A stretch of 64,000 nt of DNA from Taenia hydatigena (GCA_036345935.2 JADWOT020000007.1:8691930-8755929); one strand, 5' to 3'. Positions 40,630 through 52,436 are shown, numbered from the stretch's first letter. Program-made: numbers and translations. The notes: generated by a model not told the origin, from the letters alone.

Positions 40630-41750
40630 TCGTAGAAATCACCAACCAATGGTTCGATAATCGTTGAGGATACGGCTAATGCAATGCGATTGTCTTTTCC
40701 CCACTTTATTTACCTTTGTTAAAAGAAATCGGGTTGCATTTAGATGCTGATGGGTTAAATATTCATAGCTTCGGATTATTCAATTTTCAGAGACCATATA
40801 TAATAATGGGTTACTCATCATAAGCATAGCTAATGCGATGCGATCATCTTCCTCCGGTTCAAAGTAGCTGTGAACGAAATCGAGATATTCGGTCTACTTG
40901 TAAGTCGCAGTAGCATTTGGATGCCAACTGCTAAAATATTCCCAACTTTGGATTGTTATATTTTTGGATGCCACATAACAAGTGCCGGTGGAGTGGGGCG
41001 TGGGGAAGGAGTATTAGGCAAATGGGCACCCATATCTCTATTCGAGGCCGTCATGAAACGTACTTTTTGAGTGTGCGCTGTGATCCCTTATAGCTGAGAG
41101 GAAGAAGGAAAAGGCCTCCTTTCACATGGCATGGATTGAGCTGCGTAGATTAGGCGGGTTAAATAAGAGTGCTAGTTTGACTTTAGTAGTGACGTATGAA
41201 GACGCTGCTAAAGATGAGACATGCACAGTTGATCAGATAGCCCTGTCAATCTACATCTTTACCAGTTTATCAAAGCCAGCTATAATCTAGCTTAGGTGAT
41301 CAATCCAGTCTGTGATATTCTGGTGGATTCTAGTCTGGTCCAGTTAGGCATAGTCTTGAGTACTGTGTTGCAGTGCTTCCACAATGGAACATGGATGTAA
41401 AGCAGGTTGTTGCACTTCAGTAGGTCTGCTGCTGTCGCTGTTTATTTAGCGGTTACAAACGCATGTAAGAGCCATTAGAAGCTAGCGCAGCACATTGAGC
41501 GCAGTTTAAGGCATGAAGTTAATTGAAGGAGTCAACGATATGCCACTAAAGATTTCTATAGAGCTAACAAATAGACGCGTCTGGTGCGTATTCGCATTCC
41601 TACGACTGGACGATTCCTTGCCTCTGATTATCAGCGACACCAGCGGTGCATGCATTTTTTTCTGTGGAAGTGAAGAAGCAGGCATTTTCAGTTTAAGCAG
41701 ATACAGGGGCAGTTGAGATAGAAGTGCAGGGATGAGAAACCGCGGGAATG
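40630..41750 (+). repeat. Block E, copy 1 (near-identical inverted partner at 49.69-50.83 kb)
   Basis: About 1.1 kb aligns in reverse complement with 49690-50830. The section from about 41175 to 41480 is identical to its partner over roughly 300 bases; the outer parts carry scattered substitutions and indels. Two short frames are open in both copies: GCHITSAGGVGRGEGVLGKW at about 40966-41025, and a frame starting MKLIEGVNDMP at 41513. Neither shows a known domain, and identity this high would preserve frames by itself. The nature of the block (mobile element or plain duplication) is undetermined. Confidence 0.8.
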
Positions 41751-41759
41751 AAGGAGAGT

Positions 41760-42850
41760 GGGAAGAGGGAAGTGAGGATTGGAAGTGAACAGCAGGGGGT
41801 AATACTGTACAGTGCTGTGATGCAGCGTTCTCTGCTTCCTTTTTTTCACCACAATTTTCATGAAACTGATATATTTATCATCTCATCTAGTCATTTGACT
41901 GAGTTAAATGTGAAGGATTTAGACCAGTGGAAAAAGCATGGATTTCTTTTTAAGGCGATTTAGAGATGCAAAGCATGGCATTCCCTCTCTAAGTGATATG
42001 CACTGGGTGCCGGATGAGATGCTATTAAAATGATGTGCGCAAATGAAGCAGGAGGGAAGGAAAAGAAGGGCTGTACAGCTTACCCCCAACTTTTACAATT
42101 TCCATTCGATGTGGACTGGGTGGGCGTGTTGGGAGGTTGGGACTGAAGGGTGGATGGATTTAGAGGTGGCAGAAGAGATGAAAAGAAGACTTGAGGCCAA
42201 AAGGAAGTTAATTGAGATGGAGGCAATGACGGAGAACTAAACGGCGGGAGCGAGACCGCGATGAAGATTATAAAAGCAGTTAAAACAACTCGCAGTAGAG
42301 CATGTCTGGAGTGTGGCTGGGTGATGGACTTCTTTGAATCTGACACGTGTAGCTCAATTAGCTGCACGTGTTACGTGGTTGCCCTCAATTCCGATTGATG
42401 TAGGCTATAGGCATCATTCCTTTTCAAGGTTTTGCAAGAGCAGTTATTACTTGCTTTGGTGCTTTTCCACCCTAAGCTCTTTTCTTGCATCATCCTACAT
42501 GCAAATGAGACGATTCTAATGCATTTTGATAAAATGTTTGCCATCCTATCGATATCTCTTTCTGATGCTGTCATTTGAACTGGTCGTCTTTTGGGCTCTT
42601 AGGCAATTCTCGTTTCCGCCTCAAGGTGCTTACCTTTAGCTGAATGCAAAAATAGAGGACCAAGTGGAGGAACTAGGGTAAATGAAGCAGATGGATGCCT
42701 GGGATGATGCTTAAATGATGACTGATTGAGGAGGCGATATCTATAAATCAGCCCAACTTTCATGCGGTCCTTCTACCTGTGTGCTGTGCTTAGTTTACAG
42801 GAACGCCTTGGCAAGATGCGCTAGTTGGAGGTGGAATATGAGCGCTATGC
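41760..42850. other. No supportable gene
   Basis: Short frames only. One at 42043-42240 (plus) is rich in lysine, arginine and glutamate but has no splice support or second copy. Confidence 0.4.
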
Positions 42851-42859
42851 AGAAGGATG

Positions 42860-43640
42860 TCTCCAGCGGCAGAGCTTAAAACACTATTGATGATATCGCC
42901 AAAAAGGTAACTATCTTAACTTCGGCTGGCTTGTGTTGGACTAATGGATCCACTACCTTGCTAGCTGCAAGCGGCTTTCCAAAAGAATTAAATATGAACC
43001 GCTACAATTCAATCTGACAATCAATGTTACGCTCTGTCCTTCTAGTGAAATGTTTTTCAAAATACTGTGACTCTAAATTATAAGTGCTCCACCTCACAAA
43101 CACGATATCTTCGACGTGCATAGACAAACTAATGCTAGATTTGCCTTTGCGTAAATTATGCCACAAAGTTTGATGCTGTCTCTCTGAGTTAAACTCATTT
43201 AAAATATGGGCTGATTGCCTTAAAACCTAACAGCTATTTACTCGGCGAACATGATAGAATCGTGTAAGAAGTGGACCTATTAATAATAACACCGCTTATT
43301 GAAATAGCTTGCCTCTCATACCCAATGAGGTAGACAAAACTTTTTTTAACTAAATGTTATTGATGAGCTAAAAACACTCTTTGACTAAGCTATAATAATA
43401 TTAAACTTTGCAATGCGTTATTGACACATTTTTACAGCGATTGACGGTCCTACGTAACAGTCTTGAGCAAATGCTAAAACAATTTTCCACTCATCCATGC
43501 GTGAGATTGTTTGCAGTCCAACTCGCCGTGGGTAGAGTCGATAATTGAGTAGGTCAGCCGACTAGGCAGATAACCAGTAGGTAACAAATGCACAGCAGGC
43601 GGTCTTATCGATTACATTGATCCGTTTATCGACCAGCCAC
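42860..43640 (-). repeat. Left extension of block A, copy 3
   Basis: This segment aligns in reverse complement with 5170-5890. Anchors are the run CGATAAGACCGCCTGCTGTG (as its complement near 43590-43615 relative to 5190-5210), the segment 43480-43560, and 42990-43040 against 5738-5780. Block A proper does not continue on the left side, so this copy is partial. Confidence 0.6.
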
Positions 43641-43649
43641 TTAAGGCGG

Positions 43650-46250
43650 ATGAGTCAGCAACGAGGCGCCTGCTGAATAGAGTGTGAACCACTCACCTAT
43701 ACAACGGTGGCTTAAACCTATCCTCGCGTAGGGTTTATTAACGAAAGTGGGTGTTGGGATAAAAAAGCTCGAATGGGACATGCAACAGCAAAAGCAGTAG
43801 CAAAATTTCCATGGTTGCGGCAAAAGGTATTCAAAAAATGAGCAAACTCCTATTACCGAAAATTATTTTAGCAAAAAAGGCTTCAAGGATCTGCACACAA
43901 GCAGACACATAAAGAGCGCAATCTGACTAGGCTGACAAAAAGCGTGCCATTTTCAACTTCTATTAGCCGTCATGTTGACCACATCAACCACACGAGTGCC
44001 GAAGTAGGGCAACACTACATTTGGTGAAATGGACAAACTCGCCTTGATCCCAATGCAGAACGCAATATCCTCGTAAAAATTGTATGGGATGTAATTTTAT
44101 TTTATTTTTATTTAGCACAGTTTGACTATAAATTAGGCCAGAGGGCAAGTAGCGGAATCAAAAATTGCAAGCAGGACTGTCCTGCGGCAAGAAGAGGCAA
44201 ATAGTTGCACGCATAATGGGGTAGGTAAGAACTTGGCCAATGGATTGCTTAAAATCAGATGGTGAAACGAAAGGAGAAAGGTGCGAGTAAGGAAGAAAAT
44301 GAAGACGTAGATACTGCCAAAGCATATGCAAGCATAAAACATATCATATCAGTCATTAAACCAGATAATCGAGGGACGCATACGAGAACCAGGATGCATA
44401 GCCTCGTCTGTCAACGGGCTTGTACCTTACAACCTCATGTCTGTTAGCGACTTGGCCTTGGTGCTTGTCGGGTTTGAGTCTGAGTATGAGGCAAAGATCG
44501 GGCCGGACTACATCCGGGTGACTCGACCAGCCCACTCACGTGCCCCCACAAGTGATCAAATGAAACTGGGATTTGGGTGAGTGTTATTTCGATTAACGTG
44601 AAAAAGGCAATCAGGTGCCGTAACTAAGTGGGATTTGATTTCCATTGCGTTGCCTACGAAATCGCCATTGTCTGGAACACTAGATGGGATGTCTCGGTAC
44701 ATTCAAAGATAACCTTACCTCCTTTACCACAGTAAGTGTTGGCTTACCATTCATTTAACGCATTTGTGTTTCAGAGTGCGTGGTGGGGTATAACTCACAG
44801 GATTGTGCCCAATAGGATATCTATAAGAGTAGTTTAAAATGTCTATGTGTCCTTGTTTTTAAGAGCCGCTAACCGGGTACGATCTCTTTAATGACGAAGA
44901 ATGATGGTCTCCGACTAGAAGATTCCTACGATTAAGATAGCTTGCAATAGAACGCCCAACGAAATTATTTTACGTAAGATCATATCTGTCGTGGTAAGAG
45001 GGAGCATAGCATTAGTAATGTGTACAGGCCTACGAGAAGGCTTGCACAAGCACCAGAGTGATTGAAGTGGTTAGGATTGGAGCAGTAATTTCTTGAAGGC
45101 AAATTTGAGAGTCCTTGCTATTACGGGCATTGAAGTGGAGGCACTTGAACTAGTCATTGTAGGATTCGAGAATAGTTCCGTTGTTGTAGCGATTGAAGAA
45201 TTGGTTACGATTTTGGGAGTTCTTGCGAAAATCCCAGTAGCAATTGGCACTCATTCCTCGTCTATCTAAAACAGCAAATTATCTCTATAACACCTCGCAG
45301 TGTCTACACGTGAACTGAATCCTAATCGTGTATATGGAGCCTTGTAGTACGACGACTGAGGCTTGACTTTTGATGCTGAGCTGGTCTGCATCTGCACTGA
45401 ATACAGATTTAATTTGCCTGCACATTAGTTCCGTTAAATCATTTTTCATGCAAACAATTGGCTACATGTGCATGTGCTGTACTGTCGATTCATTCTTCTC
45501 ATTTCTAAATTCTGTTTATTTCCAACTGCTGATACTTGCGCACACTTGCAGTGCATGGTCTAGCATCAAGTATCATTTCCCTCGAGTGCTCCTGCTTGAC
45601 GTGATGTTCTTCTAACGCAAATCGTATTCTTAACTACCCAGTGATTCTTTAACCCACTCTCTTTTGAATTAAGCCTTCTTGTAATTCTCCTGTTCTTGTC
45701 CATGCTTACCTTAAGTTAAAAAGATGAGGAGCTGGAGGAAATATCGACAAGCGATAATCGGAGTTTTGGAGGCTAATTTAAAAACTGAGTTTAACTAAGC
45801 ACCCGTATAACAAGTGCGATGTCGCCTGACTTCTTGTGGAGATTGGCAAAAGTGGAAGCAAAGGACGCGCATACGCCACGGAAAAGTGAATGTGTGACAA
45901 TATTAAACACAAAGTTATCGATCACGACCCCATGTTCTGTCATTAGCTATAGATGAAGGAAGCGACGCTACCCGAGATATAGCAGAAAGAAATGTGTGCA
46001 GCATTCAAGGTAACGATAACTTTTCTGCTTCTCTGCTAGCTAGATGGAGCCAAAATTGATGTTAGTAGTCAGCCCTAACATAAAAACAACGCGACAAATT
46101 GGAATGGAGCAAGATCTTACTCTAACCGAATCCTCTTCCATCCGGTCAGCCCTTACACAAATCTGACTTAAAGTCAGTGCTTTTACGCTTATCTATGGAT
46201 GCCCGTAGCAGCCAGCCTATTTTTCGCCCGCGAAGCCAATTTCGACACAG
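43650..46250. other. No supportable gene
   Basis: Short open frames such as 44133-44342 (minus) and 45370-45615 (plus) are hydrophobic but lack motifs and splice context. I see nothing I can name. Confidence 0.4.
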
Positions 46251-46254
46251 CAAA

Positions 46255-46490
46255 GGGGAAAGAACATTAATCAACGCCAAAGCATCTATAATATTCCCTT
46301 AGCAAGCATCAGCCCTCTATTATCTATTTTGATAGAACGCGTTCGCTCTGCATGGGCAGCTATGGATGCAACTGAACGTCTCACGTTGAAATGACGTGTA
46401 ACGAAGTATTTGCAGTGCTGCATATATAAATTCGCATCACATTGATCGGTTGTATTAGTTGCATCAAGGATGCAACTATTAGCCATCTAT
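46255..46490 (-). repeat. Block F, copy 1, with perfect hairpin
   Basis: About 235 bases are almost identical, in reverse complement, to 50857-51092, with only a few differences. One end carries a perfect inverted repeat at 46456-46478: TAGTTGCATC, a 3-base loop, then the exact complement. On the minus strand the frame 46286-46486 is open in both copies and contains DATNTT. That string also occurs in the kinase domain of PFKFB enzymes, but the rest does not match well, so I do not assign it. The block could be a small mobile element or a recent duplicate. Confidence 0.75.
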
Positions 46491-46636
46491 CGCGATATTC
46501 AAACACAGAACCGAAAAAGCGCTACATGCATGGGTGCAAATGTGGCTGTGTGCCCTTTACCTTCTTCACCACAGACGAATGGGGCTTGTAAGCCTAAAGT
46601 GCCTGAAATAAGGCGAATTTGTGGACAAATCTCATT

Positions 46637-47015
46637 CACTGCATGTCGTTAGTAAGAAGTCGCCTCACCAAAGTTGTCTCACTGACTGCGGCAGCAGCAG
46701 CTAAATTAATCTCATAGCCCACGCATCCAACCCCATCGAGGGCACCGCTCTGACCACCCCTTCCCTGGAAGATACAAGTCGCACTCCTTTATCAAAGAGG
46801 CATCATGCGGCTGCCGCAAAGGAGGAAGGCGGTCCCTCTCACTGCACGCCATTAGTAAGATGTCGCACTACCAGTGTCATCTCCCTGGTTGCAAGAAAGG
46901 TGCAGTAGTGGTAGCAGCAGCGGCAGCACCATCTTACTTGCCCACTCAACCTAAGTGAGCGCTTCAATTCACCATCCATTTCTGAGGGATACAGATCACA
47001 CACTTTTGGAGAAAA
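46637..47015 (+). repeat. Tandem duplication, unit about 203 bases
   Basis: The segment starting CACTGCATGTCGTTAGTAAG at 46637 is repeated in diverged form from 46840 (CACTGCACGCCATTAGTAAG). Matches continue through a poly-GCAGCAGCAG-like run, a CCCAC/CCCACTCAACC segment and a GATACA...TCACACTTTT-like end. The second unit ends near 47015. There is no common open frame of note. Confidence 0.6.
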
Positions 47016-47019
47016 TAGA

Positions 47020-47945
47020 TCACGCAACGACTACAAAGGACGGGCTTTGCGTTTGCATTAGACCATGGATATTTGCTGCACAAAAAACGCTTAGCTTGCA
47101 TGAAATTCCTGCGCAAATGTTCAACATCCAGCTTCTATATCTTGGCTAGGTTTAGCCACCATGTCACCCATGAAACCGAAACTGCACATCTACTAGTGGT
47201 CTAATTTGTTGCATGGGTATTTTACTGATCGGAAAGAAAATAACTCATAGAGAGGACCAGGGGTCGACAACGAGGATGTCAGCGGGTTGACGGAGTCTTA
47301 AGGTGCCACTACTACCAAAGTGATGTTTAACATTTCTGGCCGCCAGATGCAACACATCTCATAACAGAGAGAGAAAAGGGTCACAAATGGCAACGCTGTT
47401 CATTAAAAATGTCTCAAAATGCAAGCAAAAATACAGGTAGACTGCACCGATTCACATCTTGCGAAAACCACGGCGACACATTATCTACATAGCGCATGAT
47501 GCAAGAAGTTTGAAACTAACTTGAGAGAGGAAAAGGACCAAGTGATAGGGTATGCACGCAGTAAGGCTTCGGGTTGCCTACATTACTTGAAGGGGATGGT
47601 GGCGATCCAGAATGGTCCCGTGTCCCGTAGTCAAGAGTAAATCAAAACACTTAGGCATCGAAGAACCTCCGACCTTAGCCATCACAACTTGTTGGTGACG
47701 TATGAAATGTGTTAAGAGTCCATGGTGCCGACCACAGAATTTCCATGCAAAGGAAAGAGGAAGGAACTCACGAGCAAGAGATTTCACAGGCACTCTTATT
47801 AACTGGAGAGAAAGGGGCTAAAGAGTGGTACTAAGCTGGTAGACATTCGAAAACCGGTGCCGCGACCTCAATTCTGTCTTCACGGCTCGAATCAATCTAC
47901 CACCCCTCAGTGCTTTGGGGGACTGGTAATTAAAACGCACAACCA
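47020..47945. other. Flank downstream of the five-exon gene, no gene seen
   Basis: I see only short frames here. The stretch lies downstream of the minus-strand gene and could include its 3' flank. Confidence 0.4.
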
Positions 47946-47946
47946 C

Positions 47947-47952
47947 TTTATT
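47947..47952 (-). promoter_or_regulatory. Candidate polyadenylation signal AATAAA
   Basis: A minus-strand AATAAA lies about 155 bases past the TGA of the five-exon gene. Position and strand fit a 3' end signal. The motif is common by chance in such DNA, so this is only suggestive. Confidence 0.35.
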
Positions 47953-48107
47953 GATAATCAGGCAAACGAAGGAACGGGTCAAATAGGTGCAAAAAAGCAA
48001 GGGTATGGATAAACCATTCAATTAATCAGTCAAACAAAATCAATCAACTAGTCAGTCAAATCATCAAATCACTGCTCGATGAATTGGTTTAAGAATTGGG
48101 GAATCAC

Positions 48108-49399
48108 TCAGCTAAATTGGGGTTGAGTACAGCGATTGCAGCAGTAGCACGAAGAAAAGAGGTAGCGGAGACGCCTCCTCAGTCGTTTGAACCACTACAG
48201 TGAAAGAAGAGTGGAAGAGGAAGAAAGTGTGTTCTCTTGGGTGGGAAAGACATTGACATGGTAAACGGGAGGATGAAGTAAAGAGTGCAAGCTTACCGAA
48301 GGAAGCAGACGAGCCAGAGGAAGCGGATGCTTGGCTAGGATAAGAGAAGTGCAACAAGTGAGCTCTTGGCTCAAGTATTAAGGCAAGCACTGGATGGCTG
48401 GATAATCTAATGGGTTCTAAGTGCGATGGCACAAGTATTAGAGCCACTCACCAGAGTCGATTAAGTTGCACAGAGTCCTATATTTTCCCTCTTGCAATCT
48501 CCTCACCATGTCCACATCCCCTTTTCCTCCACCCTCCTCCTTCTCTTCACCTGGCTCTACCTCAGCCTCGAATTGCACACCCACCTCCTCCGTCGCTCCC
48601 CGCGTGGTCGAGAGTTGGCTCGCCGGCAATGGTGTCACTGTGGTGAGCGATGACGACGTAGGAGAATCTGATTCCATCCGGGAGGATGGCAACTGCCACC
48701 ACTCCGCCTGCTCATCCCCATCCGACCACTGACTCGTCAAAGCCAAGTAGTCGGACAGGTCACATTCCGATTCCTCATGCCCTGCCAACTCGACCTCGTC
48801 GTCATCGCTCAGCGTCTGCTCCTGCGCCTTATTGTCACGGGTGAGGCCTGAGCGAGGGGAGAAATAGGAATGAGTGAATGTGAGCAGAGGAAGCTGAGTA
48901 AATAATGAAGGCTGCGATGGGAAGGAGGAGGAGGAGGCACTTACTGGTATGCTTGGTGACGTCGTTGAGAGATGCATGAGTGGGAACGGAGCCAGGAGAG
49001 AAGAGGGAGACGAAGGAGGAGGTGCGAAATGGGAGAGATCGTGGGCGGCTAATTGCGATGGACGAGTAAGATCTGGTGGGTGGGATGCTTTTCCACGTTG
49101 CCGCCAGTCGTGGTTGCCACAACCTCAATGCTAGCGTTGGCGGTGAGGAAGAGGGTGGCAGTGAGGTTGGGCGCCTCTGATGTGCACTTGCATCTACAAC
49201 AACAATTAGAGGGAGGAAGCGCTTAAGCCGAGTGTGCACTGCTATTGCTGCAAGTGATAAAGCAGGCGAGTCAGTGTGGAATCCACTTACTCATGAGTGG
49301 GTGGCCTCCCGAAAGTTGGTCTTTTCGACGGTAGTGCTGCCGCCGGGAGAGGCAAAGGGGGGCTGAAAATCTGCGCACAACTTTACAGCAATGCGACAT
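48108..49399 (-). CDS. Five-exon gene of unknown function, 310 codons
   Basis: Exons on the minus strand are 49399-49291, 49247-48945, 48847-48452, 48334-48297 and 48194-48108. All four introns (43, 97, 117 and 102 bases) start GT and end AG, three with GTAAG and one with GTGAGT, and every junction keeps one frame (phases 1, 1, 1, 0), including across a 38-base micro-exon. The start ATG at 49399 is also present in the broken copy. The predicted protein is basic at its N terminus (MSHCCKVVRRFS) and Pro/Ser-rich over residues 50-130. It then has an acidic stretch (about 149-180, with SDDDEVELAGHEESECDLSD) and ends in an Arg- and Cys-rich tail (WFKRLRRRLRYLFSSCYCC). There is no signal peptide, no clear membrane segment and no known domain. 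A different exon 2 frame containing PNLTATLFLTANASIEV is an alternative reading. Confidence 0.5.
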
Positions 49400-49680
49400 C
49401 TCCAAAAGTGCGAGTAAATCACGACGCGTGGCGTATTGATTGCTCGATTGATGAGTCAACTTGAATTATTGATCGGTCGATCACGAATAGAAGATGACCT
49501 TGAGGAAGGATGGATGGCGTCAATTGCGAAGTTATGTTCATTTACACTTGTAAGAGCTAAGTGAAAAATAGCTTGAAGTGCTATCTAACCTGTGTAGTGA
49601 CAGAGGACAAAGAGAAATGGACGTAAAATGCGCCACAACATTAGCAGGCCTTCGCTGTTCGTCTAAGCGTCATTCGGGGG
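49400..49680. other. Upstream flank of the five-exon gene
   Basis: Similarity to the flank of the broken copy extends to about 49560 (partner 39450-39600), so the duplicated unit included some upstream sequence. No TATA box or other promoter motif stands out. Confidence 0.4.
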
Positions 49681-49689
49681 TTAGTTCAC

Positions 49690-50830
49690 AGTAAAAGTGC
49701 ATTTGATTATGGGTTTGAAGGAAAGTGAAGGAAGGGAGAATGAAGGACTGGGATAAGATAGAAGGAGGGGAAACAGCCTGCTTCTTCACTTCCATAGAAG
49801 AAATGCATGCACTGCTGGTGTCGCTGATAATCGGAGGCAAGGAATCGTCCAGTCGTAGGAATGCGAATACGCACCAGACGCGTCTATTTGTTAGCTCTAT
49901 AGAAATCTTTATTGGCATGTCGTTGACTCCTTCAATTAACTTCATGCCTTAAACTGCGCTCACTGTGCTGCGTTGGCTTTTAATGGCTCTTACATGCGTT
50001 TGTAACCGCTAAATAAACAGCGACAGCAGCAGACCTACTGAAGTGCAACAACCTGCTTTACATCCATGTTCCATTGTGGAAGCACTGCAACACAGTACTC
50101 AAGACTATGCCTAACTGGACCAGACTAGAATCCACCAGAATATCACAGACTGGATTGATCACCTAAGCTAGATTATAGCTGGCTTTGATAAACTGGTAAA
50201 GATGTAGATTGACAGGGCTATCTGATCAACTGTGCATGTCTCATCTTTAGCAGCGTCTTCATACGTCACTACTAAAGTCAAACTAGCACTCTTATTTAAC
50301 CCGCCTAATCTACGCAGCTCAATCCATGCCATGTGAAAGGAGGCCTTTTCCTTCTTCCTCTCAGCTATAAGGGATCACAGCGCACACTCAAATAGTACGT
50401 TTCATGGCGGCCTCGAATGGAGATATGGGTGCCCATTTGCCTAATACTCCTTCCCCACGCCCCACTCCACCGGCACTTGTTATGTGGCATCCAAAAATAT
50501 AACAATCCAAAGTTGGGAATATTTTAGCAGTTAGCATTCAACAGCTAATGCGAAGTACAAGTATACTAAATATCCCGATTTTGTTCATAGCTACTTTGAA
50601 CCGGGGAAGACGATCGCATCGCATAAGTTGTGCTTATGATGAGTAGCCTATCTTTATATGTGGTCTCTGAAAATTGAGTAATTCGAAGCCATGAATATTT
50701 CACCAATCAGCATCTAAATGCAACTGCGGTCTACATGAAGGTAAGGGGTCCCAATTTCTTTTAACAAAGGTAAATTTAGTGGGGAAAAGACAATCGCATG
50801 GCATTAGCCGTATCTTCAACGTTTACTGAA
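49690..50830 (-). repeat. Block E, copy 2 (near-identical inverted partner at 40.63-41.75 kb)
   Basis: This is the reverse complement of 40630-41750, with about 300 bases identical between roughly 49970 and 50275. The minus-strand frame starting MKLIEGVNDMP at 49945 is open here as in the partner. Reading the minus strand, block E comes before the five-exon gene here. In the other copy (plus strand) it comes after. The two E and gene pairs are therefore not one simple inverted unit. Confidence 0.8.
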
Positions 50831-50856
50831 CCAGTGTTTTGTGATTGCTACAAATA

Positions 50857-51092
50857 GATTGGCTAATAGTTGCATCCTTGATGCAACTAATACAACCGAT
50901 CAATGTGATGCGAATTTATATATGCAGCACTGCAAATACTTCGATACACGTCATTTCAACGTGAGACGTTCAGTTGCATCCATAGCTGCCCATGCAGAGC
51001 GAACGCGTTCTATCAAAATAGATAATAGAGGGCTGATGCTTGCTAAGGGAATATTATAGATGCTTAGGCGTTGATTAATGTTCTTTCCCCTT
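50857..51092 (+). repeat. Block F, copy 2, with perfect hairpin
   Basis: This is the near-identical inverted copy of 46255-46490. The hairpin TAGTTGCATC-CTT-GATGCAACTA lies at 50867-50889. The block begins about 25 bases past the end of block E. The right edge is sharp at CCCTTTGC, near 51092, where a TG-rich run starts. Confidence 0.75.
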
Positions 51093-51099
51093 TGCGTGT

Positions 51100-52430
51100 G
51101 TCTGTGTGTGATTTCTCGAAGCCTTTCCAACCAAAGTGTTTTTCTAGGCTAAATGTCCTCTCATGTTGTGGCTGCTGATCGTTGCATTCCTACAAACCCT
51201 GCCGACAAACATGGAATGGGCTTGCTGACTGCCCATTGTAATGACTCATGCGTGATCCCATTAGTGTTGGTTATCAGCGCACCTATCAAACGAGCAGATT
51301 CTAGCACGTTCCCATAAGAGGTACATAAACGTTTGGGACTGCATCCACATTGGTGTCGAATGTTGAAGTAGTATGCAAAAGCGCGTTGCTTGTTACCGTA
51401 TAGAAGGGCTAAGCTACTCTTTGCATTGTTAGAAAGACCATACTGCGAGACGTAACTGTATCCTTCATGGAATGAATTGTTCGAGTAGTTAAGCGCACAG
51501 TCAAGCGAAGTGTAAATTTTTCTACATGCAATCTGCTATTTTATAAAGATCGCCATTAAGAAGCTCACGTGCAAGAATTGCTTTGCCTAGCAGCAAGTGA
51601 GAAGAGTTGGAAGACCTTTTCTCTTGCGAGCAAATTGAAGACTACGGTGGTAGATTCTAAGACTAGTGTAGCCACGCATCTGGACGATTGGCTAAAATTT
51701 CGAAGTTACGAGCGAGCAGTTCTGCCTGATTTCAGTGCAATAAGCATATACTTGAGCGACTTGACAGCTATAAAGTCAAATTTGCTTTAAAAAACCGCAA
51801 ATGTACCAGCGATCTGAGGCTGTTAATGTGCCTATGATGACTGTTAAACGCGTCTAGAGGACACACGTAGATGAGATTTGGAAATGTAAATAAGTGTGAC
51901 AGAACTTTTAAACTAAGTGAATAACACTACCCATGGTCCCGAAGAACAGCCATGTTTTTCTCATGTGTGGACTCAATGTAGGCTCTTGTGAAGGCATGTG
52001 CACAACATTATGGCATGACAAGTTTTGATGGCAAATGGTGTTGCCATTTATTTGTATGCCAGTTATAACTGGATGAAAGAACTAGCGATGGTGTTATAAG
52101 CTCTGCATGACCATGTGAATTAGCACCTCAAAGCAATGCCGCCCGCTCTTCCCTTATTCTGCCGTATACCATGCGCAGCAAAGAGTTGCTGTGGAGGAAT
52201 GGCTTCGAGGATGGTTGGTCAGCCTCCTGCGTCAGGCATTACAGGTTGAGCAGAGCCAAAGGAAGCACTCATGAGTTGACTGTAATGACTAAAGAGATGA
52301 CTGACCGCGACATCAATTATTTCTCCTACCAAATTAGCCTCCTCAAATTGGTAAGACAGACGCTCCCTGCCGTTTGGTTTTGGCGCAATAACCAAATGTT
52401 CACTCCAATATTGGAGAATGTTCAGGCAAT
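51100..52430. other. Two unassigned open frames
   Basis: Plus-strand frames at 51569-51790 and 52171-52440 have the composition of real protein but no motif I recognise, no clear splice sites and no second copy. The second ends at the edge of the tRNA-headed repeat. They may be remnants of genes or of mobile elements. Confidence 0.3.
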
Positions 52431-52436
52431 CTGTCC

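Noticed and set aside
46286..46486. DATNTT string recalling the PFKFB kinase domain
   Set aside because: Residues on either side do not follow the family and the frame may be open by chance in a recent repeat.
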